A DNA stretch of 64,000 nucleotides, taken from contig NZ_VWSF01000001.1 in NCBI RefSeq assembly GCF_008629685.1, positions 186,001 through 250,000 of the forward strand. Direction: 5' to 3'. Below are positions 26,848 to 34,762 of the stretch, piece by piece (within the stretch, counting starts at the first letter, position 1; each line of letters begins with the position of its first letter). The notes under the pieces are model-generated. The model did not search any database, was not told the origin of the DNA, and was given only the letters and a program-made list of their open reading frames with translations. The position numbers and the translations under genes were made by a program. The DNA is from Adhaeribacter rhizoryzae. Lineage in GTDB: Bacteria > Bacteroidota > Bacteroidia > Cytophagales > Hymenobacteraceae.

Positions 26848-27498
26848 TTAGTAAGCGGCCGTAAACCGCTGCCGGATATGTTTAGGATTTTCCAGTTCAT
26901 CTACAATAGCAACAGCGGTATCTTCTACGGAGGCAATGCTGCGGCCATTTTGGTCAAAAACTGGGTTTTCTAAACCGGTGCGGTAAGTGCCTTTGCGCTC
27001 ACCGGAAGTACCCTGGTGCATTTCAATGGCCGGGCTCAAAAAGGTCCAATCCAGTTCCTGCTCTTCTTTCAGAATATTCAGATAATCGCGGGCAGCTAAA
27101 GCACCGGTTTTGTAATCGGTCGGAAACTGCGGGGTATCTACCAGTTGGGTATCCGGGCCCACGTATAAGCTGCCGGCACCACCCACGGTAATAAATCTTT
27201 TTACCCCCGATTTTTTTACCCCTTCCTGAATGGCTTTAGAACCTTCTAAAAAGTCGTTATACAAGTTGGGGTTGGTCCAGCCGGCGTTGTAAGTGCTGAT
27301 AACGGCATCCGCGCCTTTTACCTGTTCGGCTACCTGGTCAGGCTCCGTGGCATCGGTGGCTACTACGGTTACGTTGTTGTTCGGAGCGGATACTTTTTCC
27401 GGGTGGCGCACCAATACTTTTACTTCGTGGCCACGATTGGTTAATTCTTTTAATACGGCAGAGCCTACAAAACCGGCTCCAATTAAGGCTACTTTCAT
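26848..27498 (-). CDS. NAD(P)-binding oxidoreductase (NmrA/atypical SDR type)
   Basis: A 216-residue cytoplasmic Rossmann protein. The dinucleotide-binding motif is ALIGAGFVGSAVLKEL at the N-terminus, with the basic VLVRHPEK after beta-2 suggesting NADP(H). ADAVISTYNAG and FITVGGAGSLY follow, then TFLSPAIEMHQGTSGERKG. The classic YxxxK catalytic pair is not evident, which is usual in this atypical SDR group (YwnB/NmrA-like), whose members bind cofactor and may act as redox sensors or reductases. The gene is directly downstream of an Rrf2 regulator on the same strand. A CTGTAA-N9-TTACAG site lies 39 bases before the start, so it is probably the regulator's target. Confidence 0.88.
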   Translation of the reverse strand: MKVALIGAGFVGSAVLKELTNRGHEVKVLVRHPEKVSAPNNNVTVVATDATEPDQVAEQVKGADAVISTYNAGWTNPNLYNDFLEGSKAIQEGVKKSGVKRFITVGGAGSLYVGPDTQLVDTPQFPTDYKTGALAARDYLNILKEEQELDWTFLSPAIEMHQGTSGERKGTYRTGLENPVFDQNGRSIASVEDTAVAIVDELENPKHIRQRFTAAY

Positions 27499-27537
27499 GT
27501 TTTTTAAATTTAAGTGGTAGGGTTAAAATATTTAATT

Positions 27538-27558
27538 CTGTAAGGTTTAATGTTACAG
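27538..27558 (-). promoter_or_regulatory. Candidate Rrf2 operator 2 (before the oxidoreductase gene)
   Basis: CTGTAA-N9-TTACAG in the 75-base gap between the Rrf2 stop and the oxidoreductase start. It has the same half-sites and the same 21-bp span as the dyad at the Rrf2 start codon. Confidence 0.7.
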
Positions 27559-27573
27559 TTATGTATAAAAAAA

Positions 27574-27981
27574 TTAGCTGAACCGGTTAACGAAATCAGC
27601 TAAGGTTTGTTTGCCCAGCTTCTGCACCAAGGCTTCTTCGGCATCCAGGTACAAATCATCAATATGCATATTTATTTGCTTCCCAACCGGGCAATTCGGA
27701 TTAGGATCGTTAAAACGGCCCAATAAAGGCGCTTGCCGCACGGCATTGTACACCTCAGAAATTAATATTTGGGCGGCCGGTTTAGCCAGCGTGCTGCCAC
27801 CGTTTTTCCCTTCTTTACTCGTAACCAGCCCCAGGTTACGCAGGTTGCTCAGTTCCTTGCGCACCAAAACCGGGTTAATATTTATGCTGCCGGCAATATA
27901 CTCCGACGATACTAATTCCGGTTCCTGCTGGGCCAGCAAGGTCAGAATGTGTAGCGCCGTAGCAAATCGTCCGTTGTTCAT
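27574..27981 (-). CDS. Rrf2-family transcriptional regulator
   Basis: A 135-residue DNA-binding protein with a winged helix at the N-terminus (RFATALHILTLLAQ, then SEYIAGSININPVLVRKELS and LGLVTSKEGKNGGSTLA as recognition helix and wing). The C-terminal helix has AEEALVQKLGKQTLADFV. Only one cysteine is clear (CPVGKQ), so the three-Cys Fe-S cluster of IscR/NsrR is not present. It resembles the YwnA-type group that often sits beside an NmrA-like oxidoreductase, as here. A 12-bp-arm dyad touches its own start codon and a matching site precedes the next gene. This indicates autoregulation and a shared operator. Confidence 0.9.
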   Translation of the reverse strand: MNNGRFATALHILTLLAQQEPELVSSEYIAGSININPVLVRKELSNLRNLGLVTSKEGKNGGSTLAKPAAQILISEVYNAVRQAPLLGRFNDPNPNCPVGKQINMHIDDLYLDAEEALVQKLGKQTLADFVNRFS

Positions 27982-28006
27982 ACTGTAATAATATTTATTA
28001 CAGTAT
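27980..28006 (-). promoter_or_regulatory. Candidate Rrf2 operator 1 (autoregulatory dyad)
   Basis: Perfect 12-bp arms around TAT, with core CTGTAA-N9-TTACAG (27983-28003). It overlaps the first bases of the Rrf2 start codon (ATG at 27981-27979). Bound protein would block its own transcription. Confidence 0.75.
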
Positions 28007-28195
28007 AAAGTAAAGGTTCTTTTGGTTCAAATGCAAAGCCTGTATGTAAAATATATCATTAGTTATTAAGGTCAATCTAGCTGCTTCAGGTCAGCTTAAG
28101 TCTTTATCAATATCGCGGCCTCCCCGTTTTGCCGGTTTAAGACTGAATATTTTCGTGTTTTTAGCGGGTTATTTAAAGCTTAGTTTAAGCCATTC

Positions 28196-28307
28196 AGCCG
28201 CTCTAATACGGGCTTTAGCCATAATTATTTTACAACGGGCTTTCCGGCGCACATATTTGTATCGTTGCCAGCCAAAATAATTATAAATCACCGGTTTAAG
28301 AGCGGCT
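28196..28307 (+). other. Nested inverted repeats upstream of a glycosyltransferase gene
   Basis: In the 430-base gap before the glycosyltransferase, three stems nest. The outer is AGCCGCTCT / AGAGCGGCT (28196-28204, 28299-28307), the middle is ATAATTATTTT / AAAATAATTAT (28221-28231, 28274-28284) and the inner is CAACG / CGTTG (28233-28237, 28263-28267). The structure ends 104 bases before the ATG. It could be a leader RNA fold or a small mobile remnant; no known family is recognised. Nothing else is seen in 28007-28411. Confidence 0.4.
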
Positions 28308-28411
28308 TGTAGCCTTGCCGGTTTAGTAACCAATAAGTTTTAGGCAAGCTTGGTTTAACAAAATAAGAATAAGTACCCGACCTAATAAAAAACGCTGAAA
28401 CCTATAAAACT

Positions 28412-29764
28412 ATGAAAACCAAAAAAATATTATTTGCCAATATTCCAGCCGACGGTCACTTTAATCCGCTTACCGGATTGGCAATTCATATAAAAAGTAT
28501 TGGCTACGATGTGCGCTGGTACACGGGTCGGAAGTACGAAGAAAAAATTATCAGTTTAGGCATTCCGTATTACCCGCTGGTCAATGCCATGGACTTTTCG
28601 GTAGGTAACCCGGAGGAGTTGTTTCCGGAGCGGGATAAATGTAAAAGCCAGGTGAGCAAATTACAATTTGATATTAAAAACGTTTTTTTGCTGCGCGGCC
28701 CGGAGTTTTACCAGGATATTAAAAAAATAAACGAAGAGTTTAATTTTGATTTACTCATTGCCGATATAACCTTTACGGGTATTCCGTGGGTGCGGGAAAA
28801 GTTAAATAAAAAGGTAATTTCGGTTGGCATAATGCCGCTTTCAGAAACCTCTAAAGATTTAGCGCCTAACGGTTTAGCTATTACGCCCAACCCAAGTTTT
28901 TTAGGCCGTTGCAAACAAAATGTGATGCGCTTTGTGGCCGATAAAATATTGTTTGCCGAATCGAGCAAATTGATAAAAGAAATATTTGGCCAGTACGGCA
29001 TTAAGCAGGAAAAAGGCAATTTATTTGATGTGCTGTACCGCAAATCGGACCTGGTTTTGCAAAGCGGCACACCTGGTTTCGAGTACAAAAGAAGCGATTT
29101 AAGCCGGAATATCCGGTTTATCGGACCGCTGTTACCGGTTCTTAAAAATTCTAAAGTAACCTTTAAGCACCATGCCAAGGCCTTGGCCTACAACAAGGTA
29201 ATACTAGTAACCCAGGGCACCGTAGAAACCGACCACGAGAAAATTATTGTACCTACGCTGGAGGCTTTTAAAGATTCGGATAGGCTGGTAATTGTGACTA
29301 CCGGCGGCTCGGGCACGGCCGAACTAAGAGCCCGTTACCCACAGCGCAATATTATTATTGAAGATTTTATACCATTTACCGAGGTAATGCCGCTGGCCGA
29401 TGTTTATGTAACCAACGGAGGTTACGGCGGCTTAATGTTGGGCATTCAGCATAAGTTGCCGCTGGTAGTAGCAGGCGTACACGAAGGTAAAAACGAAATT
29501 TGTGCCCGCGTTGGGTACTTTAAATTAGGCATTAACCTGAAAACCGAAAAACCTACCCCGCAGCAAATGCGCCTGAGCGTGGAGCAAGTACTGACTAACC
29601 CCATTTACAAGAAAAATGTGGAGCAACTCAGCGAAGAATTTAACCTATACAACCCGCCGGTACTGTGCGCCAAATACGTTGCCGACCTGATTGGCAAACC
29701 CGCGCAAGACGAAACTACCAGCCTGAATATTCCGGTTAAAACCAAAATGGCAGTAGCTGAATAA
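28412..29764 (+). CDS. GT1-type (UGT/MGT-like) glycosyltransferase
   Basis: A 450-residue cytoplasmic GT-B glycosyltransferase. The N-terminus (ILFANIPADGHFNPLTGLA) is the acceptor-side loop with its His-containing GHxxP-like motif. The C-terminal half holds the nucleotide-sugar site: VTQGTVETDH, IIIEDFIPFTEVMPLADVYV, TNGGYGGLMLGIQHKLPLVV and AGVHEGKNE. This is the macrolide/flavonoid glycosyltransferase-like layout that transfers sugar from a UDP or TDP donor to a small hydrophobic acceptor. No biosynthetic genes flank it, so the acceptor is unknown and detoxification of a natural product is only one possibility. A structured leader lies upstream and a terminator downstream. Confidence 0.9.
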   Translation: MKTKKILFANIPADGHFNPLTGLAIHIKSIGYDVRWYTGRKYEEKIISLGIPYYPLVNAMDFSVGNPEELFPERDKCKSQVSKLQFDIKNVFLLRGPEFYQDIKKINEEFNFDLLIADITFTGIPWVREKLNKKVISVGIMPLSETSKDLAPNGLAITPNPSFLGRCKQNVMRFVADKILFAESSKLIKEIFGQYGIKQEKGNLFDVLYRKSDLVLQSGTPGFEYKRSDLSRNIRFIGPLLPVLKNSKVTFKHHAKALAYNKVILVTQGTVETDHEKIIVPTLEAFKDSDRLVIVTTGGSGTAELRARYPQRNIIIEDFIPFTEVMPLADVYVTNGGYGGLMLGIQHKLPLVVAGVHEGKNEICARVGYFKLGINLKTEKPTPQQMRLSVEQVLTNPIYKKNVEQLSEEFNLYNPPVLCAKYVADLIGKPAQDETTSLNIPVKTKMAVAE

Positions 29765-29766
29765 TG

Positions 29767-29796
29767 GTTGCTAGTTGCTAGTTGTTAGTTGTTAGT
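29767..29796. repeat. 7-bp tandem repeat
   Basis: Four adjacent units, gttgcta twice then gttgtta twice, just after the glycosyltransferase stop. The C-to-T change in the last two units suggests stepwise duplication. Confidence 0.8.
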
Positions 29797-29803
29797 AAAT
29801 CAG

Positions 29804-29836
29804 AAACCTCACAGGACTTTAAGACCTGTGAGGTTT
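29804..29836 (+). terminator. Rho-independent terminator
   Basis: 12-bp perfect stem AAACCTCACAGG / CCTGTGAGGTTT with a 9-nt loop, followed by T-rich sequence, 40 bases after the glycosyltransferase stop. Confidence 0.82.
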
Positions 29837-29960
29837 TCTTGTTATAGCGGTTAGATTATCTATCCACCACAAAGCAAAATTCTTAAATATTTCGGTCTAA
29901 ACTAATTTTAGAATTTGTTTTATACCAAATAGTATAAGCTATCTTCCATAGATACGCTCT

Positions 29961-30072
29961 CTGTCATTTTGAAAAAATCTATTGTTTAGATGTTCTTACA
30001 GGCAACTAGCGTTAAAAGGTATATTGCCTTCTTAATTTTCTAACCAAAAGGTCCTTGCAGGATGACAAAAAT
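29961..30072. repeat. Degenerate hairpin repeat, possibly related to the dispersed family
   Basis: The left part reads ctgtcattttgaaaaaatct and the right part gtccttgcaggatgacaaaa. The outer ends pair (tgtcat / atgaca), the inner arms pair poorly and the loop is much longer. A stretch acaggcaact in the middle resembles the inverted loop of copy 1. It may be a decayed or distinct family member. Confidence 0.35.
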
Positions 30073-30166
30073 AAAGGTGCGTTTTATGGAAAGTAATATT
30101 TACTATTTAGGATTAGTTTCTACTTAGTCTTTCCAGCGTATACATTTTCCACGTTATTATCAGTAA

Positions 30167-30210
30167 GCCCTGAAAGGGCATCATAACTCAGCCCAGGGTG
30201 TAGCCCTGGG
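30167..30210. repeat. Double hairpin repeat
   Basis: Two small perfect hairpins lie side by side: GCCC-TGAAA-GGGC (30167-30179) and CCCAGGG-TGTAG-CCCTGGG (30192-30210). They are 48 bases from the convergent nuclease gene. The pair looks like a common dispersed intergenic repeat, known to me only by appearance. Confidence 0.6.
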
Positions 30211-30257
30211 TAAACAGAAAAACAATTGAAGGCGAAATCTTTAACCTGTAATAACAA

Positions 30258-31409
30258 CTACGGCACAATCTCCATTTTACAGGCAATTGGGAAATGATCC
30301 GAAAATTTCTGGTTTACTGTCCGGAACTCCGCGCTTTTAATTTGGGGCGAATGTAAAATATAATCAATGCGCAGTAACGGAATTAAACCATTATAGGTGT
30401 TGCCAAAACCGGTGCCGCTTTCTACAAAAGCATCTTTTAAATTTCCGCTGATTTTATTGTAAGTGTAAGAAGAAGGCGGATCGTTAAAGTCGCCGCAAAT
30501 AACTACCGGGTAAGGCGATTGCTCTATATGGTTGGCCACGGCATCCACCTGCTTCGACCGTTTAACCGAAGCAGTTTTAAGCTTGTTTAAAATATTCCAC
30601 GAAGCCGATAGTTTATCTTTTTGCTCGTCGGGCTTGTTTAAAAATTCGTAATCTTCTTTCCGGAAACGGTTCGATTGGAAATGAATATTATACACCCGGA
30701 TAGTATCCTGGTTGATTTTTATATCGGAATAAATACAAATATTATTCGTGATTTCATTAAAAAGAATATTGCCCTTTTTAATAATCGGGAAGGAACTGAA
30801 CGTAGCAATACCCCAATGGTCGGTGCCCCATTTGGTGGCGGTGTAAGCCACGTGCACGTACGGCGATTGCTGTAAAGCCTTTATGCTGTCGAGGCTGTTA
30901 AAACCCGAGCGGCTGGTAGAGGTATAAAACTCCTGGATGCACAAAACCTGGGGAGCTTCCTGTTTAATAAAATTAAAAATGCGGGTGCGGGTATCAATCC
31001 GGTCGGTCCAGCCATACACATCAAAAAGCCGGGTATTAAAACTTACAAATTTAAACGCGTTGGCTTGGTTTAGCGGGGGCACCGCAGCCCAGGTAAACTG
31101 AAAATGATTGCGCAAAACCGGGTACCCCGCCAGAATTATGCCTATAGAAATAAAAATGGCCCGGTCTAATAAAAGCAGCCAGTACAAAACAAAAAGCAGG
31201 TTAACAACCAGTATATACGGGTAAGCAATGCCAATTAAGGCAATTATCCAGGCAAAAGCCGGGTTAATGTAAGATGCCAGAATAGAAACCAGCAACAACA
31301 AAGCAGCCAGACAGTTAAGAAAAACTATAAACTTATAAAGTAAAGTTTTCTTTTTAGCCCGGATGGTTATATGCCGCAACTTCTTTTCGCCTGAATATAT
31401 TAATTGCAC
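30258..31409 (-). CDS. Membrane-anchored endonuclease/exonuclease/phosphatase family protein
   Basis: A 383-residue protein. Residues about 25-115 hold three or four hydrophobic segments (FLNCLAALLLLVSILASY, WIIALIGIAYPYILVVNLLF and following). After them comes an EEP-superfamily domain with FKFVSFNTRLFD, QVLCIQEFY (metal-binding Glu), VYNIHFQSNRF, VICGDFNDPP (catalytic Asp/Asn) and the closing SDHFPI (D371, H372). The family includes Mg-dependent nucleases and phospholipid or inositol phosphatases. The membrane anchor puts the domain outside the cytoplasm, so lipid or extracellular nucleic-acid phosphodiesters are the likely substrates (inference). It is a single gene with no obvious partner. 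Confidence 0.88.
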   Translation of the reverse strand: MQLIYSGEKKLRHITIRAKKKTLLYKFIVFLNCLAALLLLVSILASYINPAFAWIIALIGIAYPYILVVNLLFVLYWLLLLDRAIFISIGIILAGYPVLRNHFQFTWAAVPPLNQANAFKFVSFNTRLFDVYGWTDRIDTRTRIFNFIKQEAPQVLCIQEFYTSTSRSGFNSLDSIKALQQSPYVHVAYTATKWGTDHWGIATFSSFPIIKKGNILFNEITNNICIYSDIKINQDTIRVYNIHFQSNRFRKEDYEFLNKPDEQKDKLSASWNILNKLKTASVKRSKQVDAVANHIEQSPYPVVICGDFNDPPSSYTYNKISGNLKDAFVESGTGFGNTYNGLIPLLRIDYILHSPQIKSAEFRTVNQKFSDHFPIACKMEIVP

Positions 31410-31641
31410 CGGTTTAGGATACTAGCTGAAATATAAAAATAAGTGATTACTGCGATAAAAGGTAAAAAGAAAACGGAATACCCCACCAATTTAACACACC
31501 TTTAGCCAGAAAATATTTTGCTTATTTTTTTTGCCAGGTTTTAGCGGGTGGCTAAAGGATGCGGCAGACCGGTATTCTTCGGTTTTTTACTTATATTTCT
31601 GCCAGTTAAATTTTTAATAAAGCTTTATTGGCGCGTTACCA

Positions 31642-32961
31642 ATGCCTAATCTTCTTCAATTAAAAATATTTAATTTAACCCTGGTATTTTGGGCTGCTGT
31701 CGGTATAGCCGCTACTAAACCCGCTACTACTGAAACCGAAGTAGCATTAGGCTGGTCTAAAAACGCGGTTAATGCGGTGGTTTTCCGGAAAAACTCGGTG
31801 GTGAGCCACGCGGGTATGCAGTACACCGCTTTTTACGATACCGCCGGGTATATGGTACTGGCCAAGCGCCCGCTAAAAAGTAAAAAATGGGAGGTGCAAA
31901 GAACAGACTACCAGGGCAATGTGAAGGATGCGCACAACTCCATAAGTATAATGGTCGATGGCGATGGCTATTTGCATGTATCCTGGGACCACCATAACAA
32001 CCAGTTGCGTTACAGCCGCAGCGCGGCGCCCGGTTCTTTAGCATTATTGCCCAAAATGCCCATGACCGGCCAGGACGAAGCCCGGGTTACTTATCCGGAG
32101 TTTTATAGGCTACCCACCGGCGACTTATTATTTATTTACCGGAACGGTGCCTCTGGCAACGGTGATTTGGTGCTGAACCGGTACAGCCGCAAAGAAAAAA
32201 AATGGAGCCGCTTACATAATGTATTAATTGATGGCGAAAAGCTCCGGAATGCTTATTGGCAGGCTTTTGTGGATGCGAAAGGTACTATTCATGTATCGTG
32301 GGTGTGGCGAGAAAGTCCCGATGTAGCCTCTAACCACGATATTGCTTATGCCCGCTCCGTAGACGGCGGTAAAACCTGGCAAAAAGCTACCGGCGAAAAA
32401 TACGTGCTGCCCATAAAAGAGGCCACCGCCGAATACGCCGTAAAAATTCCCCAGCAAAGCGAACTAATTAATTCCACTTCCATGTACGCCGATGCGCAAG
32501 GGCGGCCGTACATTGCCACTTACTATCGCCCGGCGGGTTCACCGGTGCCGCAATACCACCTGGTTTACCACGATGGTTCTAAATGGCAAACCCAACAAAT
32601 ATCTAACCGCCAAACAGCTTTTTCTTTAAGCGGGTCGGGTACCAAAAAAATACCTATCTCAAGGCCCCAAATTATGGTAAACCAAATTGGCAGCAAAACC
32701 GGCGCTTATATGTTGTTCCGCGACGAAGAGCGGGGCAGCAAAGTATCGTTGGGTATTTGTAAAGATTTAGCCGTTAAAAAATGGGAAGTGAAAGATTTAA
32801 CCGCCGATGCCGTTGGCAATTGGGAGCCCAGCTACGATACCGAACTTTGGCGCAATAGCGGTTTGCTGCACGTATTCGTGCAAAAAGTAGGCCAGGGCGA
32901 TGGCGAAAAACTGGAAAATATTAAACCCCAAATGGTGCGCATACTGGAGTGGAAACCTTAA
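31642..32961 (+). CDS. BNR_4-type propeller protein (polysaccharide cluster)
   Basis: A 439-residue secreted protein with an N-terminal signal. Repeated propeller strands include YTAFYDTAGYMVLAKRPL, DAHNSISIMVDGDGYLHVSW, DHHNNQLRYSRS, YPEFYRLPTGDLLFIYRNG and DIAYARSVDGGKTWQ, the last being an Asp-box. This is the BNR_4 family, seven-bladed propellers that include polysaccharide lyases and hydrolases acting on uronic-acid-rich or rhamnosylated glycans, alongside many uncharacterised members. The following GH88 gene supports a substrate that contains uronic acid. It is first in a same-strand cluster (31642-37221). Confidence 0.85.
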   Translation: MPNLLQLKIFNLTLVFWAAVGIAATKPATTETEVALGWSKNAVNAVVFRKNSVVSHAGMQYTAFYDTAGYMVLAKRPLKSKKWEVQRTDYQGNVKDAHNSISIMVDGDGYLHVSWDHHNNQLRYSRSAAPGSLALLPKMPMTGQDEARVTYPEFYRLPTGDLLFIYRNGASGNGDLVLNRYSRKEKKWSRLHNVLIDGEKLRNAYWQAFVDAKGTIHVSWVWRESPDVASNHDIAYARSVDGGKTWQKATGEKYVLPIKEATAEYAVKIPQQSELINSTSMYADAQGRPYIATYYRPAGSPVPQYHLVYHDGSKWQTQQISNRQTAFSLSGSGTKKIPISRPQIMVNQIGSKTGAYMLFRDEERGSKVSLGICKDLAVKKWEVKDLTADAVGNWEPSYDTELWRNSGLLHVFVQKVGQGDGEKLENIKPQMVRILEWKP

Positions 32962-32989
32962 ATCATCCTCCAACACAAAACCGTAACCA

Positions 32990-33023
32990 CGAAAATCTCC
33001 CTTCGGAGGGGTAGGGGGAGGAT
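32990..33023. repeat. Intergenic GGGGAGG-type repeat
   Basis: A short sequence with hairpin CTCC-CTTC-GGAG followed by gggtagggggagg, in the 129-base gap between two cluster genes. It resembles the purine-rich repeats at 63309-63434. Confidence 0.4.
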
Positions 33024-33090
33024 AACCAATTACAAATAAATCTAGCATAAAATTAGCCTATCTAAATGAATATTGCTTTAACCATTCTGA

Positions 33091-34713
33091 ATGCTTCCAT
33101 CTAAATCAAAGAAAAATTATCCAGTATATTTCTTACCTAACCAGAATGTTTGGGCAATATTTTTTTTACTTTTCTGCTGCTACGCGTGTACCTTTTCGCC
33201 GCGAACTGGCCAAAAAGCCGTTACGGAAAAACAATATTTCGTAGATGCCATTAAAGGCGATGATGCCCACACGGGCCATTCGCCGAAGCAAGCCTGGAAA
33301 ACCTTAGCCAAAGTAAACAGCCACGTTTTTGAACCCGGCGATAAATTACTTTTTAAATCCGGTACAACTTACGAAGGTCAACTAAAAATTCAGGGGGCCG
33401 GCACAAAAAACAAGTTAATTATTATAGACCAGTACGGCAAAGGCGCTAAACCGCAGCTAAACGCAAAAGGCAAACACCAAGCGGCTTTGCTGCTGTACAA
33501 TACCCAATATATTGGGGTAAATAATTTAGCAATCGCTAACCAGGGCGAAAACCGCGAAGCCAAAAGGTACGGCGTGCAGGTAGAATTATCGGATTTTGGT
33601 ACGGCTCATAATATTGCGTTGCGCAACCTGGAAGTACACGATGTAAACGGCAGTTTGGTAAAACAGCAGGGCGGTGGAGCTGGTATTATTTTTATCAACG
33701 GTGGCCGCACCACGCCTTCGCGGTTCGATGGGGTATTGGTAGAAAACTGTAGTATAAAGAACTGTGCGCGCAATGGCTTATTAATAAATGGTAACTGGCA
33801 GCGCAGCCGTTGGTTTCCTAATTTAAACGTTGTTATCCGGCGCAATTTAATTCAAGGTGTGCCCGGCGATGGCATTGTGCCCACCGGCTGCGATGGCGCT
33901 TTAATAGAACACAACGTCATGCGCGATTGCCCCCGGTTGTTGCCGCGCGGCGAAGCAGCGGCGGGTATCTGGCCCTGGAGCTGCGACAATACCCTGATTC
34001 AGTACAACGAAGTAAGCGACCACAAAGCCCCCTGGGACGGGCAAGGCTTCGACTCCGACTGGAACTGCCGCAACACCCTAATTCAGTACAACTACAGCCA
34101 CGATAACGAAGGTGGCTTTTTGCTGGTTTGCAACGATGGCAGCTCCCCGCCAACTAACAATGTGGGCAATGTGGGCAGCATTATCCGCTACAATGTTAGC
34201 ATCAACGATGGGCACCGCACGCAAGGGCAACACGCTGGCTTTTCGCCGGTTATTCATGTGGCCGGGCCTACCCGCAACACCCGCATTTACAACAACCTGA
34301 TTTATGTTACCCGCCGAAGCGCCGGTATGGACAGCACACTGATAAACCTGGATACCTGGCACGGCTACGCCGACAGCACCTTGTTTGCAAATAATATTTT
34401 TTATGTAGCCGGCGGCGTTAAATATTTGTATGGCCAAAGCAGCCGCAATTTTTTCCAAAATAACTTATATTTCGGTCGGCATCACTCGCAGCCTCACGAC
34501 CCGAACGGAATTTTAGCGGCTCCTGGTTTTAAATCCGGAACGCTAAAAGAAAATGTGGGTTTTGCGGCGCTTACGGGCTTTGGCGTAGTGGCTAATGCGC
34601 CGGTTGTGGGTAAAGGCTTGCCATTGGTAACTACATCAATTAAAGATTTTTTCGGTAACCCGGTTGTGCCAGGCCAAAATCCGAGCATTGGCATTCATGA
34701 ACCTGCCCGGTAA
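33091..34713 (+). CDS. Right-handed parallel beta-helix protein, lipoprotein-like
   Basis: A 540-residue exported protein. The N-terminus is a signal with CCYAC, then YFVDAIKGDDAHTGHSPKQA, the typical entry of secreted beta-helix lyase-like proteins. Coils of the helix follow: VLVENCSIKNCARNGLLING, VVIRRNLIQGVPGDGIV, TLIQYNEVSDHKAPWDGQGF and TLIQYNYSHDNEGGFLLV. The Asn-ladder spacing of about 22-25 residues per turn is clear. Pectate lyases, alginate or chondroitin lyases and carbohydrate-binding relatives share this fold; the catalytic residues cannot be assigned. It precedes GH88 by 49 bases, so it is a likely source of the unsaturated oligosaccharides that GH88 cleaves. Confidence 0.88.
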   Translation: MLPSKSKKNYPVYFLPNQNVWAIFFLLFCCYACTFSPRTGQKAVTEKQYFVDAIKGDDAHTGHSPKQAWKTLAKVNSHVFEPGDKLLFKSGTTYEGQLKIQGAGTKNKLIIIDQYGKGAKPQLNAKGKHQAALLLYNTQYIGVNNLAIANQGENREAKRYGVQVELSDFGTAHNIALRNLEVHDVNGSLVKQQGGGAGIIFINGGRTTPSRFDGVLVENCSIKNCARNGLLINGNWQRSRWFPNLNVVIRRNLIQGVPGDGIVPTGCDGALIEHNVMRDCPRLLPRGEAAAGIWPWSCDNTLIQYNEVSDHKAPWDGQGFDSDWNCRNTLIQYNYSHDNEGGFLLVCNDGSSPPTNNVGNVGSIIRYNVSINDGHRTQGQHAGFSPVIHVAGPTRNTRIYNNLIYVTRRSAGMDSTLINLDTWHGYADSTLFANNIFYVAGGVKYLYGQSSRNFFQNNLYFGRHHSQPHDPNGILAAPGFKSGTLKENVGFAALTGFGVVANAPVVGKGLPLVTTSIKDFFGNPVVPGQNPSIGIHEPAR

Positions 34714-34762
34714 AAGCCCGGTTTAAACAAGTAAATAATAGCTTAACCCAATAAATATTCGC

